A DNA stretch of 27,873 nt from Chara braunii (lineage: Eukaryota; Streptophyta; Charophyceae; Charales; Characeae): the NCBI GenBank assembly GCA_003427395.1, contig BFEA01000161.1, positions 1,777,369 to 1,805,241 on the forward strand, given 5' to 3'. Positions 19,980 through 27,708 of the stretch are shown piece after piece. The first letter of the stretch is position 1, and every line of letters begins with the position of its first letter. The notes under the pieces were generated by a model that was not told the origin of the DNA, did not search any database, and saw only the letters and a list, made by a program, of their open reading frames with translations. The position numbers and the translations under genes were made by a program.

Positions 19980-21476
19980 ACACACACACACACACACACA
20001 CACCCTTACACACACACACACCCGCACACACACACAGAAAAAATCAGCTTTATTTATTTCCTCTTTCTGGAGTGCTAAACAGTCCGTGGTCAGTTGTTTG
20101 GAGTGCCTGCAGGACTCTTAGGGGGGGCACTCTGTCTGTGATGTCTGTGGTGCATGTGGTCTACAGGTGATGGTAGATTTCCATTGCCGTGGCTTCCTGG
20201 CTCGGTCGGCGGGAACCAACAGTCTGCAGGGTTCTTCCTCTGATGTAAGGTGGTCTTGGATGGCTTAGCTCCACGCTGTATGTGTGGACTGCCTTCTCTA
20301 TGCTCCACGACTACCTTCCTGCCAATCCCGCTTGCACCTCATGTCGGTCCTCATGTTTTTCTTTGCAGCTGGTGTGTTGCTGTGTAGTTTGGGTGCACTG
20401 TTGGTCTTGCCTTGCTGTCCATCTGCGTGCCTTGTCTTCCCGTGCATTTTGCTTGTGTTCCATGCCGTTTCGCTAGTGCTGCAAGTGCGTCGCTGTGCTG
20501 TTGGTTTAACACTTTGCAGTTGGGCTGTGGTGCTGCCTTGTGCTTCGCTGCGCTGTTGCCTTGCTGTCTATCCGTGTGCCTTGCCTTCCCGTGCATTTTG
20601 CTTGTGTTCCGTGCAGTTTCGCTAGTGCTGCAGCGCTTGTGTGCGCGTCGATGTGCTGTTGCTTTAACACTTTGCAGTTGGGTTGTCCCGGCAACGTTGC
20701 CTGGTGCTTCGCTGAGTCCTTGCTTGCTGCTATGCTCCGCTTGCGATGTTGCCTGCTGCTAGTCTGCTTTCAAACCATCAGCATGCGGATTCCGCAGATT
20801 GTCAAGTGTTCAGCCTCGTGACGAGTCGGTGCAACTCCAGCGAAACAATCAATCATCATCGCTTTTGGGTGCATTGTCGGTGTTTCCTTGCTGTCCATCC
20901 ACGTGCCTTGTCTTCCCGTGCATTTTGCTTGTGTGATGACGTTTTGCCGCTGCTGCAGCGCTTGTGTGTGCATCACTGTGCTGTTGCTTTACTGCCAGTC
21001 CGCTTGTGCTGCCACTCCATGCCGTTAGCTTTAACACTTTGCAGTTGGGTGTTCCAGCAGCGTTGCCTGGTGCTTCGCTGAGTCTTTGTCTGCTGCTATG
21101 CTCTGCTTGCGATGCTGCCTGCTGCTAGTCTGCTTTTGACAAGGATCAAAGGGTTCACGACCCAAACCATCTACATGCAGATTCCGCAGATTGTCGAGGG
21201 TTCAGCTTCCTGACGAGTTGGTGCAACTCCGACGAAACAATCTATCATCATCGCCTTTTTTTCTTTTTTGCTCTTTCTTTTTTTCAGCACTTGTACTTTT
21301 CTTGCCTGTTGTTCTTTTGCCTAGCTACTTCCTGGATTGCTGCCTTTTTCATCCGCTGCCTTGTGCTATTGTCTGTCAACTTGACACACTTAGGTGCGTG
21401 CTTTCCTCCTAGAATGTTGTGGTGGTGCATGGTCTTTCACCACGCTGAGGTTGATCCATATTTGTGTTTCACACGC

Positions 21477-21560
<84 letters not shown>

Positions 21561-24500
21561 CCCTTGTTCACCCTTCTTTTCACTTCCTCCCTTCTTTGAG
21601 CTCCCCCATTCTCTCCCCCATTTTCCTCGCATACAGCATCCACAAAAAGACAAACACACCCACACACACATGCCCACCAGCATGCACACACAAGCACCTT
21701 ACACCAGCAAAAGGCAGATCCATCGAGAGGTCGGCAATAACACTGGATGCGAGTGAAAGGCACTAACCTTGCGGATATTTGTAAGCAGCTTCATGTGTTC
21801 TTCAGGCATGACTGCCGCAATGGCATCGTACCCACACCTCTTCAACAGCATCTCAAAGATAAGGCGGACCTGCAAGAGGATTGCCAGCACACTTCTTAGA
21901 AAACAGGTCACAATTCCTAATCATCCACAAACTGTTTTCCTCAGCACATCCAACTGTGGGAAAATCTGTCTTGGAACTTTGACATCAGAACCATTACCCC
22001 GATGAAACTCAGGCAGTCGGGGCTTCAGAGTTCGAAACATTGCCTCTCTGACTTTAGTCCCTCCAGGGCTCGAGAGTTTGTGGGCACACACTGTGCATTT
22101 GATCGCTTTGGGCCATATAACCAACAACATCCTTGTGTGTTGGCCGCTTTGGGGTTTAGCGGTATGAGGCAACACTCCTGTGAGTTTGGCCCCTCTGGCG
22201 GTTAAGCGTTAGAACTGATCCCCGCGTAACTCTCGTCACCCGAACCAATCCTGCTGTGACCTGGGACACTCTGGGGGTTAGAGCTCAAGAGTCGATGCCC
22301 TTTTGAAACTGCACCACAACAAAGGAAGGTAAGAAAAGGCACGGATACTTCCGTATCCAGTTAATAACAGATGGATACAAGGACGCGAAAGGTGTCAGAA
22401 AAACAAGATAACATAAACATTCAGGGATAGAAAAGGTGTCAAAGGTTGGTAAACAAAGTGAAGCTGAATGTGAGGAAAACTGTCCGTGGACCGTAGATGG
22501 CAGGGATCCGGCGGACGGCGTTTGGCGGGGAGCGTCCAACAAAAACGGTAACCACAGCCGATGGGCTTTATTAGAGGGTTGGGAGGAAATTGCTAGTGGC
22601 ACCAGCGATAAGTAAAACAAAAATGCCACACTGGCACGCACAGGGAATCCGCCTCGAACAAACGAGGCTCAAACGAACTGGTGGTTCAAAATAGAGTGTC
22701 CCACAGAAATTCACACTTGGTCTTCGGGCGCTTTTGGAATATATAGGCTGACATTGCAGCCACATTTTGTTTGCACACGGAACGCACCACATCCGTTCAG
22801 GAGCAGGCCCCACTGATACCATGTTTGTGCTTACAAAACCATGCACCTAACTTGTAAACCAGCCAGGTTCACCGAAAGCACGACATCCTTACTACATTTG
22901 ACCAACTGTCCCGGCAGCCGAGGGGTCCAGTCAGCAGCCTTCTCTTCTCACCATTAATAGCCCGGGACAAGCGTCAGAGAAGGTGAAAGCTAAATTAGCA
23001 GCTGCTTGAGCATTTGACAAAGTAACCCCATCCATTTCAAAAACAATTTGTCCTTGGGAAACCCGAGCAATCCAACCTGTAGGGTTTCATTTTCCTTTTT
23101 CCCATCCTTACTCAGTTTCACTCTATTGAATATACAAGGACTTGGAAGGAAGTATTTTACTCGTGTCAAGTCATGGACTGGTTTCTAGTACTTTCTACAG
23201 CCCTTTTTTTTAATATGTAGGTGCTTATTTATATGATCGTCGATCGACATAAAACCCAACTTGTTAAATAATATGGAGGTTTAGTCAGTACAATTCTATC
23301 TAATTTACTAATTCCCTGTTTTCTACTTTAGCCAATATACAAGTCTGCCAGGCACTAGGTCGGAATCGGAGCCATTTGGAAGCAGTTTTGGCCACCACTT
23401 CATGGCCAGCGATTTGGGGGAGATGTCCAAATCATTGCAGTGTTTGTGCCTGGATGCTCGCAAGCAAGAGTCAGTAAAGTACAAAATACTGCAGGGATTC
23501 GTACATCTCCGCCATCTCCGCCAAATCGTTGTCGGTCATGCGCTATCATGAAGGGTCAAAGAGAAAGCTCTTGGTTGAAACAAAGTTTGGCCGCGAGTGA
23601 CATATAAAAGATTCTTCCAAGGGGATTTGAAAAGGGGAACATCTGTTAAAATTGGGATGATACAGAAAGATTAGCATGGCCGCTGCGGAACGATGACATG
23701 CACAAATCGAGAAAAGAGCACAGGTCTACCACCACCTTCTGGCTGAGGCAAGCAGGGCCTATGACCCTTATTTTCCAGATGCTCAATGCTCATTTTTTCG
23801 CCCACCGCTGGACTACCAAACTGTTCCTGAGGGTCCAAGGTTCCAAACTGTTCCTGATGCTAAATTTCGCTAACCCCTTGAGTACCAATAGTACCAAACC
23901 ATTCCGAGGGCCCAGCGTGGGACTAGCAACCATGGCCCCACTACACATTTGTGTCAGAATTGTTCTGACAGACAAAACAACTATTTTTCCCATACCATTT
24001 TTGAGTAACTTTTCATTACTATTTTTCCCTTACGCAGCAGCAAGCACCCTACATCCATGAAGTTTCTTCAGATTATTTTGCTAAATAGGAGAGGACTAGA
24101 AGACAAAACGACAGAATGGGGGAAAAAGTCAAAAGCTAGTGGGGCCGCCCACGTCCGGTCGGCCCAACCGGACCGCAACCGCATGTTGACCTCCACGGCA
24201 CTACAGATAACTGCGAGCAGTTCTCGAGGATGTAATTTTATACCCTTCCATGAGATGCCAGATCCGTCGAGGAAAGTCCTACCGTCTTCACCCGAATAGA
24301 AAGCCCAGTGGTTGTAGCTGCATTTGGGCCAACTTCTGGACTAGATACAACGATAATGACCGGGCATTCTATTCGGGTGAAGACCGTAGTGTGATTATGC
24401 CCTTAGAATCTGTGAAATGAAACAACTGAATTTGCAATTTCCCACCAGTCGTAGAGGGATCAAGTTCAACGGACGCTTGACGATCGATTTGTTACTCCGC

Positions 24501-27500
24501 AGTTATATAGTGCTACATACCTTTACAACGTTTATATCATAAAAAGACAAACTAGCAACACAGCAGCTGAGAGGTAAGATGGTGGGGCTTATGTATCTTC
24601 TGCTCAAATGCAGACAACCAAACACACAAATTGGGAGTGGAAACCACTCCAAGAAAGGATGACACGTAAACGAACAAAAGACGGCGACACTCGAATTCGC
24701 ATCCAAGGTTAGCTTGAATGAAAATGGAACGCAGGCCTTGGAGAATGAGAAAATCCGCCAACGAGGAGGAGAATGCAAAACCCCGGGCCTAAAGGGCGCC
24801 GTAAACTGATCCTCGCCCAATGGGAGGACGACAAAGATCTACCATTGATGAGGAGAACACAAAAAAAGCCTACTCTAATCCTAGCTCCTCTCAAAACCTG
24901 ACTAAGTTGAGTACCTATGGGACTCCTCTGGAACATGGAAAGAGACCAAAGGTTCCATCTCCAGTCATAAAGCAACCTGCCATTCTCCCGTTGCGGAGCT
25001 ACGCTACACTCACACAGCCGCAGCTGCAGCCACAGCCTACCCTGCTCCTGCTCTTTCACACACGGACAAACCGAAGGGCACCGAAACAACTATTTGGATT
25101 TTCATCGTTCTTTGCTTTGCCTTTCTCATGTCTTTCAGGTCTAACGTATTTGGGATCCATCTTTCTTTGCTTTTTCCTATCTTGAGCCCCGAGCGTGGTC
25201 ATTGAAAAACAAGGGGATGCACTGCATGGTAACCCCGGACCCGGACACCGGACACTTCCGGACCAGTGTCTGGACCGGTCCAGACTGTCCGGTGATCCGG
25301 ACATCGCCGGACACCGGACTGTCCAGACCGGTCCCCGGGGGTGCAAAAATGTCCGGACCCAAAAAAAAAAAAAAAAACACCCGTGGGTTGGGGGGGGGTG
25401 TTTGCAGGCACTTACCTGCTTTGCACTCTGTAGTTCAGGCAGCAGAGCACGTGTGTTGCAGCGAATCAACCAGCACATTTAACTAGCAGACATGCAGATT
25501 TGCAAACAGTGCAAAGCAGGCACAAGACTAAAGAAACAGAGAATTTTGTTTTGAAAAAAGTATGATTAACTTTGAACTCTGAACTTTGGATTTAGTAATT
25601 TAACTTTTAAGTTCATAACTTCATGTATAACTTAAAAGTTCGAACTTTGCAGTTCAATTCAGAACGTCAAAGTCTTCGGACTCGCAGCACTGTCAGTGCT
25701 CTCTCTCTCTCTCTCTCTCTCTGTGCCCCCAACGGGCAGCAGCAGCGGGCGCCACGTCGAAACGGATGCTCCAAAATGCTTATACATCTCCTCTGCAATG
25801 GGCGTGTTGTCGACGTATGAAAAACAAAAGTGTGTATGAAAATTAACCATTCGAAAAGAGAGATGGTTAACAGGGGGGCAAATATTCGCCATTTTCGCCG
25901 GCAATTTTGGTGTGAAATTCATCGAAAATTTCAAAAACATTGAAAAACAAACGATATGAAAATTACAGAGATGGTTAACGGGGGGGGCAAATATTCGGCA
26001 TTTTCGCCGGCAATTTTGGTGTGAAATTCATCGAAAATTTCAAAAACACTGAAAACCAAACGATATGGGCCCATAGTGCAACATCAAAAAAAGAAACAGG
26101 CCAAAGAAAACGAAAAAAAACAAAAAAAAAAACAAAAAACAAAAACAAAAAAAAACAAAAACACTATAAAACCCTAACACAAAAACACTGTCCGAGTTAA
26201 AATGAAGCGTCCAACAAATTCAGCGAAATGCCAACGTTTTCATTATTGATCCAAACATGTACTAAGAACATGAAGCAATGAGGTGAGAGAGAGTGGAAAA
26301 AGTAAGCATAACGTTTCGCTACAAAAAAGAGTATCAGTAGTAGAAGCGGCAGGAGGAGAAGAGAAGAGGAAGAAAAGACAGAACGGGGGACAAGAGGAAG
26401 CAGCAGAACGTGGATGAAACAGCAGCAGGAGGGCGAGGGAAAGGGCAAAAACAGGAAGAAGAAAGCAAAAACAGGAGCGGAAAAGAGGAAAAAGGGAAGA
26501 GAAAAAGAACAAACAGCAGGAGCAGGCAGGGGACAAGAGGACGAGGAGAAGAAGGAGAAGGAGAACGACAACTTGAAGGGCTTGCGTTCTCACCTTTGCT
26601 TTGAAGTGGTTCTTCGTGTCATCTGACCAAACAGTTAGGCCCTCGATCATTGTTCCTAAATGTGGTTCCAACTCTGTACCAGGCAGTCTCATTACAACCA
26701 CTTTGACAAATCCCAGCACGGCCTGGTACAAGGAAGGGAAAAAAAAACAGAAAGATCAATGTCAGCAGGAGCAGAAAGGACACACCAGCAAAAGCCTTTC
26801 AAAACGACATCCGCAGATTAGTCATCACAAAACAAATCATAAAAACAATACCAGCGACGCGACCGACCCAATGATCGCACCTCCACATTCTGACCGATAC
26901 TTCTTCGAAGTTCTTCCCAATCATTTGACCGATACTTCTTCCCAATCATCACCCGCTAAAGAATAGAATCAATTCTTGCCGCAAACAACTCCTTTTCAGC
27001 ATCACAAGGTGCTACCAGTGCATGCACTTCCTGAGAGGCAGCGACCAGAGATGGGCGAAATGGGAAAAGTTGACGGTAAGTGTCATGGCCTACGGAAAGA
27101 ACCAAAAGAGAATAAGTGTCCGCGACAACTGCGCAATGCTGACATGGCCACTGCTCAAGATTGAAAACATACAGATAGAGACATGGCTGACGTTTTCACG
27201 TACGCTACGTATGCTGAAAAAACAACAACAAAAAAAAAAAAAACAGTGAGTGCACAATGCTGGCATGATGATAAACTAGCAGACCGTCAGCAGAAGTTAA
27301 CCAAACAAAGTCTGCAACCTTACGGAAAAAAAAGAGGTAAACAACAGCAAAGGTGACAAGAGCTAACGACATTGAAGATAAAGAAGAAACAGTGCTCTGC
27401 AGTCTTCAGCCCCGACAGAGACAATTCCAGTGCACTGCTTGTGCAATGGGTAATGACTCTAAAGAGGGTAGTGACAATTCCATGCACAGAAAAGTTGACA

Positions 27501-27708
27501 GTGCAAGCAACGCGAAAGCAGAATTGCCGTTAAGGAATCATACCTTGACAATTTCACGACTCTTACTCCGAAGCAGGAGAAGAACAGTTGGAAGCAGCTG
27601 TGGCACAGTATGTGAAAGTCGTGTTGAAAACTCGTACAGAAGGCGTGCCAGTGCCATGACTGAACAGCTGACCATTCGTGTAGTAGTACCAGCAAGACCA
27701 CCGACCAC
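9852..27708 (-). CDS. RRP12: RRP12-like ribosome biogenesis factor, 3' portion of a multi-exon gene
   Basis: RRP12 is a nucleolar/nuclear HEAT-repeat (NUC173 family) protein. It acts in maturation and export of pre-ribosomal subunits. The window holds only its C-terminal part, on the minus strand. Five exons are supported at 27708-27544, 26722-26594, 21869-21768, 13929-13789 and 10419-9852. Joined blocks match the family in order: SREIVK|AVLGFVKVVV, WSDDTKNHFKAK|VRLIFEML, PEEHMKLLTNIRK, WKHDDVFSDD, DEPLDLLD, and EPYAYWPLDRK near the end. The first three junctions are phase 0. The last is phase 2, where AG from one exon and G from the next make Arg. A linker of roughly 15-30 residues between NIRK and KSSWKHDD is missing, so at least one small exon in 13930-21767 was not found. 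The N-terminal exons lie beyond 27873. The span listed includes introns. The family assignment rests on remembered conserved motifs, not on a search. Confidence 0.9.
11507..11569. repeat. Near-perfect 63-nt hairpin in A/T-rich DNA
   Basis: Arms 11507-11529 and 11547-11569 are exact 23-bp reverse complements (TAATTGTATATTCATTATAA...). The 17-base loop contains another inverted repeat (CGATA/TATCG), so the structure has about 28 pairs. It could be a tiny MITE end-to-end fusion or an RNA hairpin. Confidence 0.8.
11934..12432. other. Assembly gap (499 N)
   Basis: A run of undetermined bases directly abutting a CT microsatellite on the right, which may have caused the assembly break. Its true size is unknown. 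Single Ns at 5444, 7311 and 19942 are also inside or near simple repeats. Confidence 0.98.
12433..12594 (+). repeat. CT microsatellite and duplicated unit embedding CT runs
   Basis: After (TC)n at 12433-12478 come two units starting GCACAACACTGG (12479 and 12539), each with AGCGCCCTCCTCCC, a CT run and CTCTGAGGA(T/C). The microsatellite forms part of the unit. Confidence 0.75.
13104..13239 (+). repeat. Exact tandem duplication, period 68 bp
   Basis: The unit from GCTGGCGCAGCCGGAGGAAG to GGGAAGTCGA occurs twice (13104-13171 and 13172-13239) with no visible difference. This indicates a recent duplication or an assembly artefact. Confidence 0.9.
13789..13929 (-). CDS. RRP12: RRP12 penultimate exon (KSSWKHDDVFSDD...)
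   Basis: This exon of 141 nt follows acceptor GACGGTGCAG and ends at ACAAG|gtaatt. In the frame set by the last exon it encodes KSSWKHDDVFSDDADDEDET, followed by a basic/Ser-rich stretch ending GTIAST(R). It aligns in position and character with the plant RRP12 block S-x-W-(N/K)-H-x-x-(I/V)-F-S-D, an acidic segment before the C-terminal LPED motif. It enters in phase 2 and leaves in phase 2, which exactly fits the one-base overhang of the last exon. The acidic run and unstructured Arg/Gly/Ser tail are expected in this region. Confidence 0.82.
14258..14457. mobile_element. 200-bp MITE with inverted repeats of about 49 bp
   Basis: Left end GGGGCAACTACGCGGGAGTC continues through AGTTATAATTGCACTATGGG. 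The right end is its near-exact reverse complement, from CCCATAGTGCAATTATAACT to ACGCGTAGT-type sequence ending TTTCCCC. Flanks TTCAATTTA (14249-14257) and TTCAACTAA (14458-14466) match at 7 of 9 bases, suggesting an old 9-bp target duplication (Mutator-like). CCCATAGTGCAA also occurs alone at 26065-26076. Confidence 0.8.
14880..14975. mobile_element. Partial/diverged MITE family B relative
   Basis: GTTGCCCCAAATGCAGCTAC followed by ATCTATTCGGGG is the reverse-complement pattern of the family B left half (TAGCTGCATTTGGGCCAAC with ATTCGGGTGAAG). A CCCCGAATCTACTATCT on the left may be the other end. It is shorter and more diverged. Confidence 0.5.
15306..15402. repeat. 97-nt hairpin with 29-nt arms
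   Basis: Arms 15306-15334 and 15374-15402 pair at 25 of 29 positions, including 14 continuous bases (TGACAATGCTCTGA). The loop is 39 nt. It is small-RNA-precursor-like or a degraded foldback element. Confidence 0.6.
15897..17222 (+). repeat. GAA / GAAGGC satellite, about 1.3 kb
   Basis: The plus strand is almost wholly GAA, GAAGGC, GAAGGA and GAGGAA units, with pure-purine runs (e.g. 16980-17046). All three plus frames are long and open only because the repeat lacks stops, giving Lys/Ala/Glu/Arg/Gly polymers. I do not treat it as a gene. It lies inside an RRP12 intron, so the pre-mRNA strand is the pyrimidine-rich one. Confidence 0.85.
18909..19005 (-). pseudogene. Near-full-length U6 snRNA retropseudogene
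   Basis: The minus strand from 19005 reads GTCCTTCGGGACATCCCCG, then TTAAAA, AAGAAGATTAGCATGGCC, TGCGCAAGGATGACAC, and finally a GGTCC near the 3' end. These are the 5' hairpin, the central region and the 3' part of spliceosomal U6, about 97 nt compared with about 102 nt. After GGTCC the minus strand continues A-rich (18875-18908), not with the Pol III oligo-T terminator. The 12-bp direct repeat TACTTCCTACTG abuts the 5' end (19006-19017) and lies beyond the A-rich tail (18863-18874). This is the signature of LINE-type retroposition. I see no plant U6 promoter elements upstream. Confidence 0.88.
19232..19285 (-). pseudogene. U6 snRNA 5'-half retropseudogene (copy 1 of the array)
   Basis: Minus strand from 19285: GTCCTTCCGGACATCCG, TTAAAATTGGAACGCTACGG, AGAAGATTGGCATGGCT, then AATTA and an A-rich tail. 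Only about the first 54 nt of U6 are present. The motif TAGTAAGTCC abuts the 5' end (19286-19295) and TAGCAAGTCC lies past the A-tail (19196-19205), forming a 10-bp imperfect target duplication. Confidence 0.8.
19372..19406 (-). pseudogene. U6 snRNA 5'-half retropseudogene (copy 2, internally deleted)
   Basis: It has the same 3' break (AGCATGGCT|AATTA, then A-rich tail) as the neighbour at 19232-19285 and begins with GTCCTTCCGGACAT. About 18 bases of the middle (the TTAAAATTGGAAC region) are missing. The motif TAGTAAGTCC is on both sides (19335-19344 and 19407-19416). The identical break point suggests that the two copies arose by tandem duplication, not by two insertions. Confidence 0.75.
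19853..20037 (+). repeat. Compound (TC)n(AC)n microsatellite
   Basis: TC repeats to about 19891, then AC repeats interrupted at near-regular spacing by CCCTTAC (19919, 19975, 20002). One N at 19942. Confidence 0.97.
20388..21256 (+). repeat. Degenerate tandem duplication, three partial units
   Basis: CCTTGCTGTCCATC/CCTTGCTGTCTATC with CTTCCCGTGCATTTTGCTTG occurs near 20410, 20560 and 20890. TTTAACACTTTGCAGTTGGG occurs near 20505, 20663 and 21030. ATTCCGCAGATTGTC occurs near 20788 and 21181. The units have unequal length (about 155 and 330 bp) because of internal deletions. No coding sense is found. Confidence 0.75.
21480..21560 (+). repeat. Compound (TC)n(AC)n microsatellite
   Basis: The same TC-then-AC architecture as at 19853. 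It lies about 200 bp downstream, in transcript sense, of the LLTNIRK exon. Confidence 0.97.
21768..21869 (-). CDS. RRP12: RRP12 exon (VRLIFEML ... LLTNIRK)
   Basis: This exon of 102 nt encodes 34 residues. The acceptor is pyrimidine-rich (CCTCTTGCAG) and the donor is AAG|gttagt, both phase 0. The product contains VRLIFEMLLKRCGYDAIAAV followed by PEEHMKLLTNIRK. This is one of the most conserved RRP12 segments and follows directly on NHFKAK of the preceding exon. The next residues in plant homologues are usually a Lys/Arg/Glu-rich linker, which is not found contiguous here. Confidence 0.95.
22804..22823 (-). other. Possible LTR end and tRNA-iMet-like primer binding site
   Basis: On the minus strand ...GCACAAACA is followed immediately by TGGTATCAGTGGGGCC. 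Plant LTR retrotransposons often have an LTR ending in CA followed by TGGTATCAGAGC (primer tRNA-iMet). Nine bases match before divergence. No second LTR or coding region is recognised to the left, so this could be a remnant, a miniature LTR element or chance. Confidence 0.3.
23409..23533. repeat. Inverted repeat, possible degraded MITE
   Basis: GCGATTTGGGGGAGATG near 23410 faces CATCTCCGCCAAATCG near 23516, imperfect over 16 bases with about 90 bases between. No target duplication is seen. Confidence 0.45.
23634..23714 (+). pseudogene. Diverged U6 snRNA-like sequence
   Basis: The plus strand reads GGGGAACATCTGTTAAAATT, then GATACAGAAAGATTAGCATG, GCCGCTGCGGAACGATGACA and CAAATCGAGAAA, in U6 order. 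The 5' hairpin is not recognisable, several invariant positions differ (GCCGCTGCGGAACG where U6 has GCCCCTGCGCAAGG), and no oligo-T follows. A TATAAAAG sits at 23603-23610, about 23 bp before the inferred 5' end, close to but shorter than plant U6 spacing. It is probably a pseudogene. Confidence 0.75.
24278..24391. mobile_element. MITE family B copy 2
   Basis: Ends CCGTCTTCACCCGAATAGAA and TTCTATTCGGGTGAAGACCG are reverse complements for about 20 bp, and similarity extends inward through GCCC. It is the better-preserved member of the pair. It lies in the 4.7-kb RRP12 intron. Confidence 0.78.
25233..25377. repeat. CCGGAC-rich block followed by A17
   Basis: CCGGAC/GTCCGG hexamers occur more than ten times in both orientations (25233-25358), ending GTCCGGACCC and then A17. 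It resembles the interior of the hAT-like MITE at 5647 but lacks its ends. The A-run suggests a retroposed or MITE-derived piece. Confidence 0.55.
25413..25526. repeat. Imperfect inverted repeat around CCTGCTTTGCACT
   Basis: CTTACCTGCTTTGCACT near 25419 faces AGTGCAAAGCAGGCACAAG near 25508. It is possibly a small foldback element. Confidence 0.45.
25700..25722 (+). repeat. (TC)n microsatellite, short
   Basis: About 23 bp of TC repeats in the 4.7-kb RRP12 intron. Confidence 0.9.
25855..26066 (+). repeat. Tandem duplication, unit about 110 bp
   Basis: Two nearly identical units begin AGAGATGGTTAAC and include CGCCGGCAATTTTGGTGTGA and ATCGAAAATTTCAAAAACA, ending AACAAACGATATG or AACCAAACGATATG. 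They differ at a few bases. The unit contains GAAAATTTC, a short palindromic core. Confidence 0.85.
26594..26722 (-). CDS. RRP12: RRP12 exon (AVLGFVKVVV ... NHFKAK)
   Basis: This exon of 129 nt encodes 43 residues. It begins after acceptor CCTTGTACCAG and ends at AAG|gtgaga, phase 0 at both ends. The blocks AVLGFVKVVVMRLPG, LEPHLGTMIEGL and VWSDDTKNHFKAK are strongly characteristic of RRP12 proteins, including plant ones. The open frame continues past the donor into intron but becomes a non-homologous Leu/Ser/Phe-rich stretch, which supports ending the exon at the GT. Confidence 0.93.
26723..27543 (-). other. RRP12 intron, 821 nt
   Basis: This intron runs from donor gtatga to acceptor CCTTGTACCAG. 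It holds A-rich tracts (around 26740 and 27230) and the short near-direct repeat GACCGATACTTCTTC at about 26891 and 26929. I see no gene or transposon in it. Confidence 0.8.
27544..27708 (-). CDS. RRP12: RRP12 exon (most upstream exon in window)
   Basis: This exon of 165 nt encodes 55 residues, from VVGGLAGTTTRM to RSKSREIVK. It starts after a TATAG acceptor and ends at AAG|gtatga. The helical content (VMALARLLYEFS, PQLLPTVLLLLRSKSREIVK) is that of HEAT repeats in the RRP12 C-terminal half. Both ends are phase 0 and it reads directly into the next exon as SREIVK|AVLGFVK, a conserved RRP12 block. The acceptor's pyrimidine tract is weak, so the 5' border is less certain than the 3' border. Confidence 0.88.

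Larger units (their letters stand above)
13930..21767 (-). other. Large RRP12 intronic region, about 7.8 kb, probably containing an unplaced small exon
   Basis: The region lies between the LLTNIRK exon (ends phase 0) and the KSSWKHDD exon (needs two bases from the previous exon). The phase mismatch shows that at least one exon ending in phase 2 is inside. The rest consists of TC/CA microsatellites, a degenerate tandem duplication (20388-21256), U6 retropseudogenes (18863-19416), the GAA/GAAGGC satellite (15897-17222), a hairpin (15306-15402) and a 200-bp MITE (14258-14457). Tracts at 14975-15305, 15403-15890 and 17300-18860 show no recognisable gene. At 18678-18691 there are two copies of the plant-type telomere motif TTTAGGG. 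Confidence 0.65.
21870..26593 (-). other. RRP12 intron, about 4.7 kb, rich in repeats
   Basis: This intron lies between the FKAK and VRLIFEML exons. It contains a purine-rich tract (26330-26560), A-rich simple sequence (26095-26165), a tandem duplication near 25855-26070, a CT microsatellite, a CCGGAC-rich block followed by A17, a MITE copy (24278-24391), a U6-like sequence (23634-23714), an inverted repeat at 23409-23533 and a possible LTR/PBS junction at 22804-22823. I found no other coding exon of known type in it. Confidence 0.75.

Noticed and set aside
19376-20170. Plus-strand open frame of 264 codons
   Set aside because: Its centre is TC/AC microsatellite translation (Ser-Leu, His-Thr), it begins within a U6 pseudogene and it has no known motif.
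21381-21408. Candidate RRP12 linker exon encoding EESTHLSVS
   Set aside because: The residues resemble the plant linker and an AG acceptor (TTCTAG) precedes it, but the usable GT donor leaves one extra base while the next exon needs two. Kept only as a lead for the missing exon.
21572-21625. Candidate phase-0 RRP12 linker exon (ENGGENGGAQRREEVKRR)
   Set aside because: Phase is compatible with the LLTNIRK exon, but the acceptor is weak, the purine-rich sequence is low complexity next to a microsatellite, and no family motif is present.
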